From Isoperla grammatica (lineage: Eukaryota; Arthropoda; Insecta; Plecoptera; Perlodidae), in NCBI GenBank assembly GCA_945910005.1, contig OX246743.1, positions 4,620,018 through 4,684,017 of the forward strand: DNA of 64,000 nt. The letters run 5' to 3'. Below are positions 11,991 to 25,235 of the stretch, piece after piece; the first letter of the stretch is position 1, and every line of letters begins with the position of its first letter. The position numbers and the translations under genes are program-made. The notes below the pieces were generated by a model, which saw only the letters and a program-made list of their open reading frames with translations, was not told where the DNA came from and made no database searches.

Positions 11991-12828
11991 TCAACAACCT
12001 GGGTCAACAAGGGTGTCCAGCATTAAAGCTGTATCTCGACCTACAACACCTACAACCACCTGGGTCAACAAGGGTGTCCAACATTAAGGCTGTATCTCGA
12101 CCTACAACAACCTGTGTCAACAAGGGTGTCCAACATTAAGGCTGTATCTCGACCTACAACACCTACAACCACCTGGGTCAACAAGGGTGTCCAACATTAA
12201 GGCTGTATCTCGACCTACAACAACCTGGGTCAACAAGGGTGTCCAACATTAAGGCTGTATCTCGACCTACAACACCTACAACAACCTGGGTCAACAAGGG
12301 TGTCCAGCATTAAGGCTGTATCTCGACCTACAACACCTACAACAACCTGGGTCAACAAGGGTGTCCAACATTAAGGCTGTATCTCGACCTACAACACCTA
12401 CAACAACCTGGGTCAACAAGGGTGTCCAACATTAAGGCTGTATCTCGACCTACAACACCTACAACAACCTGGGTCAACAAGGGTGTCCAACATTAAGGCA
12501 GTATCTCGACCTACAACACCTACAACAACCCAGGTCAACAAGGGTGTCCAACATTAAGGCTGTATCTCGACCTACAACACCTACAACAACCTGGGTCAAC
12601 AAGGGTGTCCAGCATCAAGGCTGTATCTCGACCTACAACACCTACAACAACCTGGGTCAACAAGGGTGTCCAACATTAAGGCTGTATCTCGACCTACAAC
12701 ACCTACAACAACCTGGGTCAACAAGGGTGTCCAACATTAAGGCTGTATCTCGACCTACAACACCTACAACAACCTGGGTACAAGGGTGTCCAGCATTAAG
12801 GCTGTATCTCGACCAACAACACCTACTA
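11991..12828. repeat. Minisatellite, 61/52-bp units, about 14 copies
   Basis: The unit contains GGGTCAACAAGGGTGTCCAA, CATTAAGGCTGTATCTCGAC and CTACAACACCTACAACAACC. Several early units lack nine bases (one ACACCTACA step), giving 52 bp. The 99-residue open frame at 12544-12843 is repeat translation only. Confidence 0.95.
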
Positions 12829-13610
12829 ACTAAACTACACTAAACAGCTAAACTACATTAATTTAAGATCAAGACAAAAACAAAGATAATTATAAATAGG
12901 CTATAAGTTATATAAACAAAATTGTAGATTATAGTTATAAGATAAAGATAATTAAGATAATATTAATACAATAATATAAAAATATAATAAGCAATAAACG
13001 AAACTAAACTAAACTACACTAACAACTAAACTACATTCAATTAAGAATTTAAGATAAAAAGAAATTATGTCATATGAAATGATACAGTAGGTATAAACTG
13101 ACAAAGACGTATTGGGAACCGAAGTTAGTAGAACCAATGGCTAATGTAAGCTAAGAGGTATTCTTTTATTGCCATCTAAAATGTGCATGTGCATTATGCA
13201 TTTGCTAGCCCCCTACAAAAACTCGTTCCATCTCGCAGTGGTTTCATACAATCAATATGGTTTCTCACATTGATTTCAACTTGATACAACTGATTCATAA
13301 AGCATTCACATATTTGTGTTACACGTTTGACGATGTTAGCCTGCATAATCGCTCATCATTATAATGTGCAATGGATACGGCTTAGCCGCGCACGCAACCT
13401 ATAGCCGCTTGCACGGACACGAAGTATATATAGGGCCAGCAATGCAATTACGGGTAATGCCTTACAACCCAGATAGAGAATAACAGGAAATGGTATTTAA
13501 TTGTGATTTCCATATGAAGAGATCATATTAAATATTTCAATTCTTTTAATTCCTTGCAATAATATTGAAAAAGATTTTAGCTTCAGTTATTGTCGTTGCT
13601 AAGGCCGAAT
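12829..13610. other. Unannotated AT-rich sequence
   Basis: An AACTAAACTACA-like motif recurs near 12830-12860 and 13000-13035. No supported gene. Confidence 0.45.
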
Positions 13611-13985
13611 CACAATTGAAATAAGAGTTGCAATAAGAAACTTGAAATAACAAGCAACTGGTTCACAACCGACGAAGTTGCTTATTTCAATAGTCAAAGC
13701 AGCGCCGCAATTGTGTACTATCATTGACTACAACAGCAGCAAAATATCTGGTACCACTGTTTTGTTTTGATTTCCGTACTTGACCATCTCATATGGCTCT
13801 TCTGCGTTCTGATTGGTTGGTCATAAGGTGCATTATGGGAAGCTGAAATAAGAAATGGAATTGATTCAATTCTCATGAATATTTTAATCCACTGTGACAG
13901 TTGTGAACCACAGCATTGTTATTGCATGTTCCAATTCGCCTGAACCTTATTGGTATTTCACTATTGCAACTCTTATTTCAATTGT
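13611..13985. mobile_element. MITE-like element, about 375 bp
   Basis: Terminal inverted repeat of 24 bp: ACAATTGAAATAAGAGTTGC at the left, with its reverse complement GCAACTCTTATTTCAATTGT ending at 13985. Just inside the left end is a hairpin from AAATAACAAGCAACT to GTTGCTTATTTCAA. No ORF; flanking duplication not clear. Confidence 0.7.
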
Positions 13986-14257
13986 TATCTATGTGTTAAG
14001 CAATACAATGCCAACATAATAATATATCGCATGGAGGGAAACCGAATGTATTCGGGTTCGGCCCAACCTCTTACACGTTACCACACTAACCCACCGTATA
14101 ACTGAACAATGTGTTGTTATATTAATATTTCTTTCCATGACAATCAGTATATTGGTAACAACAGGTCTGCATTACTCTCTCTTGTCTGGCAGTCTTTTCA
14201 TTCTGCAATATCCTGTATTAGCTGTGGCCTGTATTCCAATCAATGTCTGCCTCCACC
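13986..14257. other. Unannotated sequence
   Basis: No supported gene or repeat. Confidence 0.4.
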
Positions 14258-14503
14258 CCGTCTATACCGTCATACATGTGGAGCCAATCAGCGGGTGGCA
14301 TTTCCAATACTGACATTTGGTTGGTTGCCTCACTCATCTGTCTCTACCCCCTCTACCGTCATACATGTGGAGCCAATCAATGTCTGCCTCTACCCCCTCT
14401 ACCGTCATACATGTGGAGCCAATCAGCGGGTGGCATTTCCAATACTGAAATTTCATTGGTTGCCTCACTCATCTATGACGTCAGCATCCACAAGGTTGAC
14501 TCG
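14258..14503. mobile_element. MITE-A cluster, rearranged
   Basis: GTCATACATGTGGAGCCAAT occurs three times (about 14269, 14351, 14403), twice followed by CAGCGGGTGGCATTTCCAAT. The last copy runs into CTCATCTATGACGTCAGCAT and CCACAAGGTTG, the family terminal arm. The block is a partial tandem duplication of MITE-A interior sequence. Confidence 0.6.
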
Positions 14504-14594
14504 GTCCCGCTTGTAGATATCGCGAATGAGCTGCGTCCAGGCAAACACTGCAGCCCAAAGACATCACAGGCTCGTCTCACTTGTATTGCTGTGT

Positions 14595-14955
14595 TGGGAG
14601 TTGCTGGGTAGGAACGGAACGTCCAAGCTCTGTTAGTATGACTCAATCCCAGCATCGCATACACTAGAGTAGCAAGGGGGTCAAGCAATTACTTAGTGTT
14701 GGAACTGGTTTTAAAACCTTGGTAAATGCATCGATGTTGGGCAAAGTCTTCAATCGAGTTGAACACTGAATTGAAAGTATCAAATCGTCTTGAAAACTAA
14801 GTAGTAAGTTCAATTGCGTACAAGCTGGATTTTATTCAAAACAGTTTAATTAAAACTTATTCACAATGGCAGTCATTATTGTGACTGAGAAAACTATTGC
14901 CGGTAATGGGTATCGAACCGGTGGCCTCCCGAACCAGAGCACTGAGGTTCTTATC
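14595..14955 (-). mobile_element. Probable decayed SINE-2 pieces
   Basis: On the minus strand, 14955-14878 resembles the SINE-2 tRNA head (B box GGTTCGATACC at about 14911-14921, then ATTACCGGC). 14665-14600 resembles the SINE-2 tail (GGGATTGAGTCATACTA). About 180 bp of unrelated sequence lies between, so this may be one interrupted copy or two fragments. Confidence 0.4.
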
Positions 14956-15455
14956 AGAGAAACCTGTCAGTTCCTGCCCACCTTGGGCTTCCACTTGGAC
15001 TCCTACTCGCCCACATCCACGTCTGTTTTTTTTTTTTTTTTTGTTTTATTATTATTATTTATTTACTGCTGAATGATAATAGAGCTTTAAAAGCATCGGT
15101 GCAAAATTTGACTGCCACTATTGCACAACAAGCCACACAAATTCAAGACCTCCCTACTTTCTATCGGGTCAACGCAACTAAAAACTCCATCCGCCTTCAT
15201 CAACACAAACCCAAATAAAATTCCGTCCGTAGACACCGAATAAGCCACGGTAGATTCACATCCACCGGGTCCGGTCGCCACACATAATGTATAATCTAAT
15301 CACCATGCAAGGCGTGTTTTTGTATGTGCTGATGTATGTTGTCCAATATAACATTGATTTACCATTAGCTCTTGTAATTAATGTACACAGCGCCTTCTGA
15401 CAAGGGGTTATCGATTATCAGGTTTTTCGTCGCAACAATAAACCTCTGGCCGGCC
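14956..15455. other. Unannotated sequence
   Basis: Contains a T tract near 15026-15042. No supported gene. Confidence 0.45.
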
Positions 15456-18400
15456 GCCCATATAATACATGTTGGGGGTTATTGTATGGTGGTTGGTACA
15501 GTCAGCCCTCTACATGCAACTACCCTCAGTTACCTGGGGTAATACACACAATATGGATACACTCTGGTCTAAGACAACACCGCCCATATAAAACATGTTG
15601 GGGGTTATTGTATGGTGGTTGGTTCACTCAGCTCTCTACATACAACTACCCTCAGTTACCTGGGGTAATACACACAATATGGATACACTCTGGTCTAAGA
15701 CAACACCGCCCATATAATACATGTTGGGGGTTATTGTATGGTGGTTGGTACACTCACCCCTCTACATACAACTACCCTCAGTTACCTGGGGTAATACACA
15801 CAATATGGATACACTCTGGTCTAAGACAACACCGCCCATATAATACATGTTGGGGGTTATTGTATGGTGGTTGGTACACTCAGCCCTCTACATACAACTA
15901 CCCTCAGTTACCTGGGGTAATACACACAATATGGATACACTCTGGTCTAAGACAGCCCATATAATACATGTTGGGGGTTATTGTATGGTGGTTGGTACAG
16001 TCAGCCCTCTACATACAACTACCCTCAGTTACCTGGGGTAATACACACAATATGGATACACTCTGGTCTAAGACAGCACAGCCCATATAATACATGTTGG
16101 GGGTTATTGTATGGTGGTTGGTACACTCAGCCCTCTACATACAACTACCCTCAGTTACCTGGGGTAATACACACAATATGGATACACTCTGGTCTAAGAC
16201 AACACAGCACATATAATACATGTTGGGGGTTATTGTATGGTGGTTGGTACACTCAGCCCTCTACATACAACTACCCTCAGTTACCTGGGGTAATACACAC
16301 AATATGGATACACTCTGGTCTAAGACAGCCCATATAATACATGTTGGGGGTTATTGTATGGTGGTTGGTACAGTCAGCCCTCTACATACAACTACCCTCA
16401 GTTACCTGGGGTAATACACACAATATGGATACACTCTGGTCTAAGACAGCACAGCCCATATAATACATGTTGGGGGTTATTGTATGGTGGTTGGTACACT
16501 CAGCCCTCTACATACAACTACCCTCAGTTACCTGGGGTAATACACACAATATGGATACACTCTGGTCTAAGACAACACCGCCCATATAATACATGTTGGG
16601 GGTTATTGTATGGTGGTTGGTACACTCAGCCCTCTACATACAACTACCCTCAGTTACCTGGGGTAATACACACAATATGGATACACTCTGGTCTAAGACA
16701 ACACAGCACATATAATACATGTTGGGGGTTATTGTATGGTGGTTGGTACACTCAGCCCTCTACATACAACTACCCTCAGTTACCTGGGGTAATACACACA
16801 ATATGGATACACTCTGGTCTAAGACAGCCCATATAATACATGTTGGGGGTTATTGTATGGTGGTTGGTACACTCAGCCCTCTACATACAACTACCCTCAG
16901 TTACCTGGGGTAATACACACAATATGGATACACTCTGGTCTAAGACAACACCGCCCATATAATACATGTTGGGGGTTATTGTATGGTGGTTGGTACACTC
17001 AGCCCTCTACATACAACTACCCTCAGTTACCTGGGGTAATACACACAATATGGATACACTCTGGTCTAAGACAGCCCATATAATACATGTTGGGGGTTAT
17101 TGTATGGTGGTTGGTACACTCAGCCCTCTACATACAACTACCCTCAGTTACCTGGGGTAATACACACAATATGGATACACTCTGGTCTAAGACAACACAG
17201 CACATATAATACATGTTGGGGGTTATTGTATGGTGGTTGGTACACTCAGCCCTCTACATACAACTACCCTCAGTTACCTGGGGTAATACACACAATATGG
17301 ATACACTCTGGTCTAAGACAACACAGCCCATATAATACATGTTGGGGGTTATTGTATGGTGGTTGGTACACTCAGCCCTCTACATACAACTACCCTCAGT
17401 TACCTGGGGTAATACACACAATATGGATACACTCTGGTCTAAGACAACACCGCCCATATAATACATGTTGGGGGTTATTGTATGGTGGTTGGTACACTCA
17501 GCCCTCTACATACAACTACCCTCAGTTACCTGGGGTAATACACACAATATGGATACACTCTGGTCTAAGACAACACCGCCCATATAATACATGTTGGGGG
17601 TTATTGTATGGTGGTTGGTACAGTCAGCCCTCTACATACAACTACCCTCAGTTACCTGGGGTAATACACACAATATGGATACACTCTGGTCTAAGACAAC
17701 ACAGCACATATAATACATGTTGGGGGTTATTGTATGGTGGTTGGTACACTCAGCCCTCTACATACAACTACCCTCAGTTACCTGGGGTAATACACACAAT
17801 ATGGATACACTCTGGTCTAAGACAGCCCATATAATACATGTTGGGGGTTATTGTATGGTGGTTGGTACACTCAGCCTCTACATACAACTACCTTCAGTTA
17901 CCTGGGGTAATACACACAATATGGATACACTCTGGTCTAAGACAGCCCATATAATACATGTTGGGGGTTATTGTATGGTGGTTGGTACACTCAGCCCTCT
18001 ACATACAACTACCCTCAGTTACCTGGGGTAATACACACAATATGGATACACTCTGGTCTAAGACAACACAGCCCATATAATACATGTTGGGGGTTATTGT
18101 ATGGTGGTTGGTACACTCAGCCCTCTACATACAACTACCCTCAGTTACCTGGGGTAATACACACAATATGGATACACTCTGGTCTAAGACAGCCCATATA
18201 ATACATGTTGGGGGTTATTGTATGGTGGTTGGTACACTCAGCCCTCTACATACAACTACCCTCAGTTACCTGGGGTAATACACACAATATGGATACACTC
18301 TGGTCTAAGACAACACCGCCCATATAATACATGTTGGGGGTTATTGTATAGGGGTTGGTACACTCAGCCCTCTACATACAACTACCCTCAGTTACCTGGG

Positions 18401-19415
18401 GTAATACACACAATATGGATACACTCTGGTCTAAGACAACACCGCCCATATAATACATGTTGGGGGTTATTGTATGGTGGTTGGTACACTCAGCCCTCTA
18501 CATACAACTACCCTCAGTTACCTGGGGTAATACACACAATATAGATACACTCTGGTCTAAGACAACACCGCCCATATAATACATGTTGTGGGTTATTGTA
18601 TGGTGGTTGGTACACTCAGCCCTCTACATACAACTACCCTCAGTTACCTGGGGTAATACACACAATATGGATACACTCTGGTCTAAGACAACACCGCCCA
18701 TATAATACATGTTGGGGGTTATTGTATGGTGGTTGGTACACTCAGCCCTCTACATACAACTACTCTCAGTTACCTGGCGTAATACACACAATATGGATAC
18801 ACTCTGGTCTAAGACAACACCGCCCATATAATACATGTTGGGGGTTATTGTATGGTGGTTGTACACTCAGCCCTCTACATACAACTACCCTCAGTTACCT
18901 GGGGTAATACACACAATATGGATACACTCTGGTCTAAGACAACACCGCCCATATAATACATGTTGGGGGTTATTGTGTGGTGGTTGGTACACTCAGCCCT
19001 CTACATACAACTACCCTCAGTTACCTGGGGTAATACACACAATATGGATACACTCTGGTCTAAGACAACACCGCCCATATAATACATGTTGGGGGTTATT
19101 GTATAGGGGTTGGTACATTTAGCCCTCTACATACAACTACCCTCAGTTACCTGGGGTAATACACACAATATGGATACACTCTGGTCTAAGACAACACCGC
19201 CCATATAATACATGTTGGGGGTTATTGTATGGTGGTTGGTACAGTCAGCCCTCTACATACAACTACCCTGTTACCTGGGGTAATACACACAATATGGATA
19301 CACTCTGGTCTAAGACAACACCGCCCATATAATACATGTTGGGGGTTATTGTATGGTGGTTGGTACACTCACCCCTCTACATACAACTACCCTCAGTTAC
19401 CTGGGGTAATACACA
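15456..19415. repeat. Large minisatellite, 126/121-bp units, about 32 copies
   Basis: The unit starts CCCATATAATACATGTTGGG, continues TTATTGTATGGTGGTTGG, CTCAGTTACCTGGGGTAATA, and ends ACTCTGGTCTAAGACA. Most units are 126 bp and end in ACACCG, ACACAG or ACAGCA; a 121-bp form lacks five bases at that junction. Spacing of repeated starts (15981, 16354, 16853, 17100; later 17971, 18218) shows 121-bp units recurring after one, two or three 126-bp units, a sign of block duplication. As 126 is divisible by three, the array stays open and gives spurious proteins of up to 244 residues. Confidence 0.98.
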
Positions 19416-19690
19416 GGAGAAACGCTGCCCTAGACGCTCGACAAATATGTCTCACGTTCTAGTCTCAAACGATAACTGATATAAAAAATTAATAAATTGT
19501 CAAGGGCCAGGGCTGCCGTTAATTTCGAGCCCTGGATTGGTGTATGAAGGAAATTGAGATAATAGTTTTTGCATTTCGTATGTTATGTTTTATGAATTGA
19601 GTTGCTCATAGTCGTTATAATAAGACAGACATATATGAATAAATAGTTATCAAAGGGGCCGTCATCATCTGAAATCGTAAGTTGATTTTA
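19416..19690. other. Unannotated sequence
   Basis: No supported gene or repeat. Confidence 0.4.
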
Positions 19691-20064
19691 AGAGCTTTCG
19701 GAAGTAGTTTTGATGTTTGTATAGTCAACTAATTTCTCCTAAACAAATAATATGATTATTATGAAAATTTACCTACTTGCAGAGGGATGTTACATCCACA
19801 CATGGTATTAAGTTAATTTTTGACAATCATGCTCAAAAATAATATAGTCAAGTTTGAATTATGCAAATAAATTACTTTCTGTCAAATCTGTTTAAAAATG
19901 GGTACATGCTTTTGAACAGGTTGGTGACAAAATGTACTTAATACCATGCATAGATATGATATTCCTCTACAAGTAGGTAAATACTTATAATAATCCTACA
20001 ATTAGTTAAAGAGTAATTAGTTTACGGCCAATAAATCTGTAAAACTCCTACTGCCAAACGCTCT
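19691..20064. mobile_element. Long-TIR MITE, about 375 bp
   Basis: Inverted arms of over 100 bp: the left has AGAGCTTTCGGAAGTAG, TTACCTACTTGCAGAGGG and ACATGGTATTAAGT; the right carries their diverged complements ACTTAATACCATGC, CTCTACAAGTAGGTAAAT and CTGCCAAACGCTCT. The centre is about 90 bp. An end fragment of the same family lies at 63790-63890. Confidence 0.7.
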
Positions 20065-20519
20065 AAAGTGAAATAATGCAATCCTAATAGCATTAAGCTC
20101 GTAATGAAATCATTGTGATCCAATTAACAATTGCAGTGTGGAATGCGTTTCAACCACATGTTGCTTCTTTCGGTAATATTTCGTCGTGTGAGTACTTATT
20201 TCGTCCATATCCACTTTTCACTTTTTTTGAGTTGTTATGGTATTGCATATTGTCAATGCGTATTTAATCCATTTCCGCAATCTCTGGATGAAATTTTCTA
20301 TTACTGTCGATTATCTCGGTACTTGTTTGATCCATATCCACGAGGTTGGTATAAATGTCAGTACTTATTTGAGCCATATCCACATGCCGCGAAAGAAACA
20401 TTGTACAGCCAATCAGAAGCGCGGGATTGATCGGCCGGCCGCTACGAACAGTTGCGATTGCATTCATAGGATTTTCCATTCGTGTGTTCTGTGTTGTGAG
20501 CTTGTTTTTATCCCAATAT

Positions 20520-20774
20520 CTGGGCCTGGATTCACAAAGATGCCTAACTCTAAGTTGTCCTAAGTTAGGCAAATCATAGATAGATAAATCAAGATAAATC
20601 ATCCTTGGGTGTAACAGCACATTCACAAATACAATATTATTAGTTAAATTGTTGTTATTCTACTATATTGTATCTTTAGGACCTTGCAGAGCGATATATG
20701 CGTGATTAATTTCACTAAGATTTGCCTAAACTAGGACGTCTTAGCACTAGGCACTTTTGTGAATCTGGGCCCAG
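20520..20774. mobile_element. MITE, about 255 bp
   Basis: Ends are inverted: CTGGGCCTGGATTCACAAAG at the left; at the right CTTTTGTGAATCTGGGCCCAG. Similarity continues inward for about 55 bp (TTGTCCTAAGTTAGGCAAATC against GATTTGCCTAAACTAGGAC). No ORF. Confidence 0.75.
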
Positions 20775-22094
20775 GTGTCATCTCTAGCACCGTACTTGCC
20801 CAATGAACTAGATTTCAGGGAACGAGTTTGTCTTTTTGATATTTCTAGGCCTAGGGTCTGTAAGTTATTGAGCTTGTTCATAAACAAACCTTATATTAAC
20901 CCTAGATATAGGACCTAGGTCTACTGACTAGGCCTGACCAGTGCCCGAAGTGGAAATATAAAGTTGGCGGGATGAACAGTAGTATAAGCAGTCATACAAA
21001 AACTATTATGCCTGCATACGTAAACTCTGAGGCGGGTGGGAGGGGGAGGTCCGTCATCATCGTCAAATAATTTATTTGAAGGAGAATACGGGCACAATAT
21101 TAACATGTTTTATTTTAATTGTACTTACCGAAATGTGATCTATTTCTAATATAAAAGTCCTATAAATATAAAACTGTACTCTACTCATCAGTAATTGCTC
21201 GGACTGCGGAAGGGATTGCGAGTGGGCTGAGTTTGTATAGGCAATCCGTTCTGAGAGAAGCGATCATTCCTGGGGGGGTTGGAGGAGGGGGGGTGGGGGT
21301 GACGTGTGACCGGAGACTTCGAAAATTATTCGTTCTTCAAACGTGTCATAAATATCCAATCGAAGAATGAGAGAAGCTATTTTTGGAGTATGTTTTTAAT
21401 TTTAATCATTTCGCTTGTTAATATTGTTAATATAATAAGCGGGGATAATAACCTTTGGAATTTTGTGTGTACTTGTACTTGTAATTACTTTTTTGTAAGT
21501 TTAAACCTAAAATTTTTAAAATCGTTTTATTAATAAAAACAAATTTGTAATCAGATCATTAATATAATTTCTTGTGTAGTTCTTTGCCATGTAATATTTT
21601 AATATTACATTGCAAGCAATTAATTCCAGTCGAGGTAGTTCCTTCTCCTCGTGGTGACCGGTGCCTGCAATCAAGGTCTTGTGTATAACAAATAATATCT
21701 CACTCATAATTTCTGTCTCTTTTGTCCTTTGCTTATGCCCAAATGGCAACCTAACCCCTACCCCTGTCGCACCCTATCCTTTTCACCGACAGTTATGAGA
21801 CGTGTGTTCATAGTTTCTGAGCCAGGATCTATGTCATTTTTGTAGCTGCACAGGTCCATCACTGGCCCTTCCTCGTGGTGTGGGTTCCTCCCACTCTCCT
21901 CACTCTCAACGTGTCCCAGTTTAATCCTAGGAATTTCTATAATGTCCCTCGCCTACGCTAAAATGACAATAACTATGGTTTCCAAGAAGTGCCTTGTAAC
22001 GGAACCTAATCAATCGCCTAATGATAACAACATCTTTATCAGTGAATACTGTAATTATAACTAATGTTTTGGTCTTTGTTTGCATATTAAAGCA

Positions 22095-22126
<32 letters not shown>

Positions 22127-22264
22127 ATTTTATATGCTTACACATTAATAAATTGATCAAAAATATTTTTTTTTTATGCCAAATCAAGTTCCTTGTACTT
22201 CTTAGTCATCAAATATATAACTTATTATCCAAGGTACACCTAATACGATCAAAATAAGAGTAAA
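20775..22264. other. Unannotated sequence
   Basis: No supported gene. Contains a G-rich stretch at 21270-21300 and a T tract at about 22096-22119. Short open frames here show no family signature. Confidence 0.45.
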
Positions 22265-22538
22265 GTGGATATGGACGAAATAAGTACTAAAAATTTATTC
22301 ATTTTTGTCAGGAGCTGTAGTCCATATCCAACAATGAGTGCCCTGTTCTGGGAGAAATACAAAAGCAAAATGTTTTGTTATTATGAAAATACTTATACTG
22401 TATCCATACTTGAACAATAGAATTCAAAAATGGTGGATACCTTGTAACAGATAAAAGTACCAGCAGTTTTACATTCAAACCTCGTTTTCTCCGTCCACGA
22501 AAAAGCGGATATGGACGAAATAAGTACTCACACGACGA

Positions 22539-23284
22539 TTTGTTCGCCGGTGATTTAAGTCTGGGTGACTCCCTAATGACCATCGTGAAACACCTGCTCT
22601 GGGTTATTGCTTGTTGGCGACAGCTGCTGATCGCTTCCATTATCGCTTGGAAATTGCGCGAAACATCGACTTGCTTCATATTCGACTTTCGAAATTGTTT
22701 TGTTTGAGTGGGTTAGCTTTCAAAATATATTTTTCTCTTCCGTTAATAATAATTTTGGATTTTAGTACAGTCTGAAAAGACAATACAATACCATAATTTG
22801 ATTCCTTTCAGACAACACGTGTTAGTTGTAAATAAAATCGGCCAACGTTCATAATTATTTTGAGAAAGAGCGCTAGATTTTCTAGGAGATTACATATTAG
22901 GTTTTTTTTAAACAATTTTATAGCATTTTGAAGAAAGGTTAATAGACAGATTCATCAAAGGTAGGTAGGGTAGATAGGTAGGGTAGGTAGGTAGGGTAGG
23001 TGGACATACAGACCTAACACCCATTTATGATATTTTATTTGTCTTTGGGAACAATTTTATGTCACAACCCTTGACAAAGTGACCAGAAATTGATTGGATA
23101 ACCTTAGTTGATGTATTATTATTTTGCGGAGCAAAAGCTTCTATATTATAATCTCTGCTATTGTTAACGTTAATATTTGTCGCTGGACATTTTTGAACTA
23201 TTATTGGTTGTGTTATATCAAATTTGTTATCATAATTCCAGCTAATGTTCATTGAAGACGACTACAGTGAAATCAGCGTTGGGA
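22539..23284. other. Unannotated sequence with a GTAGG-rich run
   Basis: 22960-23005 is a short irregular GTAGGTAGGGTAG repeat. On the minus strand 22679-22533 is an open stretch ending at GTGAGT; see findings. Nothing else supported. Confidence 0.45.
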
Positions 23285-23515
23285 AACATAGTGGATGAAT
23301 GGAGCTTCGATCTGTTGTTCCCTCTCGACTTTTTACACCCTACTCAAACGACATCTAGAAAGCATTGACCCTCACCATTGTAACATTTCAGTGCTCTATA
23401 ATTGACCGCACTTCGACTTTCGTAGGTGAATGTTTTCTAGATTTCGGTAATCCTTCTGTTATGGCCGCTTTTAGCGAGTACAATAGGGTCCGACTGCATT
23501 CATCTACTGTGGTTC
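23285..23515. mobile_element. Possible MITE, about 230 bp
   Basis: CATAGTGGATGAATGGAG near 23288 is matched inverted by CTGCATTCATCTACTGTG near 23495-23512. An inner pair (ATCTAGAAAGCATTGACC; GGTGAATGTTTTCTAGAT) is symmetrically placed. Divergence is high. Confidence 0.45.
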
Positions 23516-24017
23516 TCAAGGCTGATTGAACTTAAGACCAAATATTATGGGCCCTCTATACTCTTTGAGTAGGCCATGCTCAGTCGTGTTTCGAAACTGC
23601 ATCCTATAAATAGACATCATGATTGTTACCTACTTTTAATCGCACGCCATTACAGGTTAGGCCTAACTGTTCAATTTGAGTATTCTTTTTTCATTAATTA
23701 GCTTCAATTCAAAGTAATATACTTTCTATTTGCGTGGGTCTTTTCTTGGAACGGATGCAAACTTAACTTATTTTCCATTTTGGGTCAGATTACGAACATC
23801 GTTACAAGAACTCTATGACAAAACAATGAGACTATAATCATTGTTAGTGAAATGTTTGTTATGTGCCGACTTGACCTGTTATTCAACATGGCTGTTGTGT
23901 GTTACTCATCTGCAGATGTGGCAATGGAATTCATAGATTGAATTGAGGCAAGCGCACAATACATGTTTGGGTAAACAACATTTATATGTCCTCCTAACTA
24001 ACATTAGTCCATTGGTT
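23516..24017. other. Unannotated sequence
   Basis: No supported gene or repeat. Confidence 0.4.
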
Positions 24018-24262
24018 TATAAATAAATAAATTCATATTTAGAGTCTACGCACTCTGTCACATAACACATAACTGATTTTCAGCGAGGGACATTATTTTA
24101 AAGCGACTGAGCAAACCCAGACTCCGAACACCATCGACGAGCGAGCGATAACCAACCAAAGATCGATATTTTCGATATTTAAATATGGAACATGTGAATC
24201 AGTGGTTGGACAGTGCGAACACCTGCGGTCAAATCGAATGTCAGAATCAACAAGGCAATTAT
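24018..24262 (-). mobile_element. SINE-1, 5'-truncated copy
   Basis: Minus-strand match to the SINE-1 body: CAAAGATCGATATT, CAGTGGTTGGACAGTGCGAA and TTGATTCTGACATT-like sequence, ending in the AATTTATTTATTT-type tail at the low-coordinate side. The tRNA head is absent. Confidence 0.7.
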
Positions 24263-25235
24263 TATATTACGCAGTATTATAGGGATTCACACTGATCAAA
24301 AATTTATCGTTAATCGAAAAGATGACAAACGATAATAATAAATGTACAAACATCAAGCAATATTTTACAGATTCCGTAATTGTTCCATGATCCACACATG
24401 TTGGATCGTAGTCTTTAGTTGCCAGAGGAAGGCCTTGGGCGCGTCCGAAATCTCACGAGTGTGTTCAAGTAACGACTTGCGTACTTAGTCGACTTTTTTT
24501 ATTACCAATGGTTTAACCATAAAGTTTCGTTTTGAAGATAATTGTGTTATTTAAACCACATTGGGAATCAACTTTTTTTTTCATTCGGGTATATTTATTA
24601 TAATTTGGTTTGTTCGTTAACGACACCAGCCCGAATAACGACCAAAATCTAGTTTGTCATATTGCCTTCCGAATTAAAAGATAAATTGACAGGTAACTTA
24701 AACCGTCCATGCGCACTCAATTATGTAGCGATTTCGGTGTAATTGAACAAACGCAATTAACTCCCCCCCCCCCCCCCCCAGTCCCTTGCGCTCGCGAAGT
24801 TCGTACTTCGCTCCAAATCCGGGCCACCCCGGGCCGAACAAATCCCATCGTAATTTAGTTTCAACCATTTCCCTTATATAACGAAGTAAATGTAGGGGAC
24901 AAATTGAAAAAGCGGCGATGCGAGAAGGCTGCATGGTTGATGTAATGCAATACATTTGGTTGTGTTGTGTTGTTTAGCGATCGAGATTATTTGGGTTTAT
25001 CGGCTCGACGTTGTGAACGTTGCTCCGTGCGGGTTCTCGAACACCCGACCTAATGGATGGAGGACGCGGCTTCGAAGCAGCTCAGCAGGAAATGAAATCA
25101 CCGACGCATCCCGACTATGCAGAGCACTATGCTATGAGTACTATGAGTACTATGACTACTATGCAGAGAGATCCATAGTTTCAAAACGAATGCTCTACCT
25201 AACAAAATGAGCTTTGCCATCAAGACGCCGTTAGC
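24263..25235. other. Unannotated sequence
   Basis: Contains poly-C at 24763-24779 and a short ACTATGAGT repeat at about 25125-25160. Nothing else supported. Confidence 0.45.

Larger units (their letters stand above)
20181..22538. mobile_element. Possible DNA transposon bounded by 34-bp inverted repeats
   Basis: 20181-20214 and 22505-22538 are inverted copies matching at 33 of 34 positions; the shared core is GTGAGTACTTATTTCGTCCA followed by TATCC. Related motifs (GTACTTATTT plus CCATATCCAC) recur near both ends: at about 20311-20340 and 20360-20385 on the plus strand and at 22265-22288 on the minus strand. Such subterminal repeats suit transposase binding sites. No transposase is recognisable, and no target duplication was seen, so it could also be two independent repeats in opposite orientation. 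Confidence 0.4.

Noticed and set aside
15482..19122. Long repeated-peptide proteins with YGGWYTQPSTYNYPQ units
   Set aside because: They follow from a 126-bp unit divisible by three; frames break wherever a 121-bp unit occurs, so there is no coding constraint.
20131..20430. 99-residue protein with FDPYP-like repeats
   Set aside because: The repeating peptide comes from the recurring CCATATCCAC DNA motif with irregular spacing, better explained as subterminal repeats.
22960..23005. Telomere-like repeat
   Set aside because: GTAGG-type words are irregular and short and do not match TTAGGG or TTAGG arrays.
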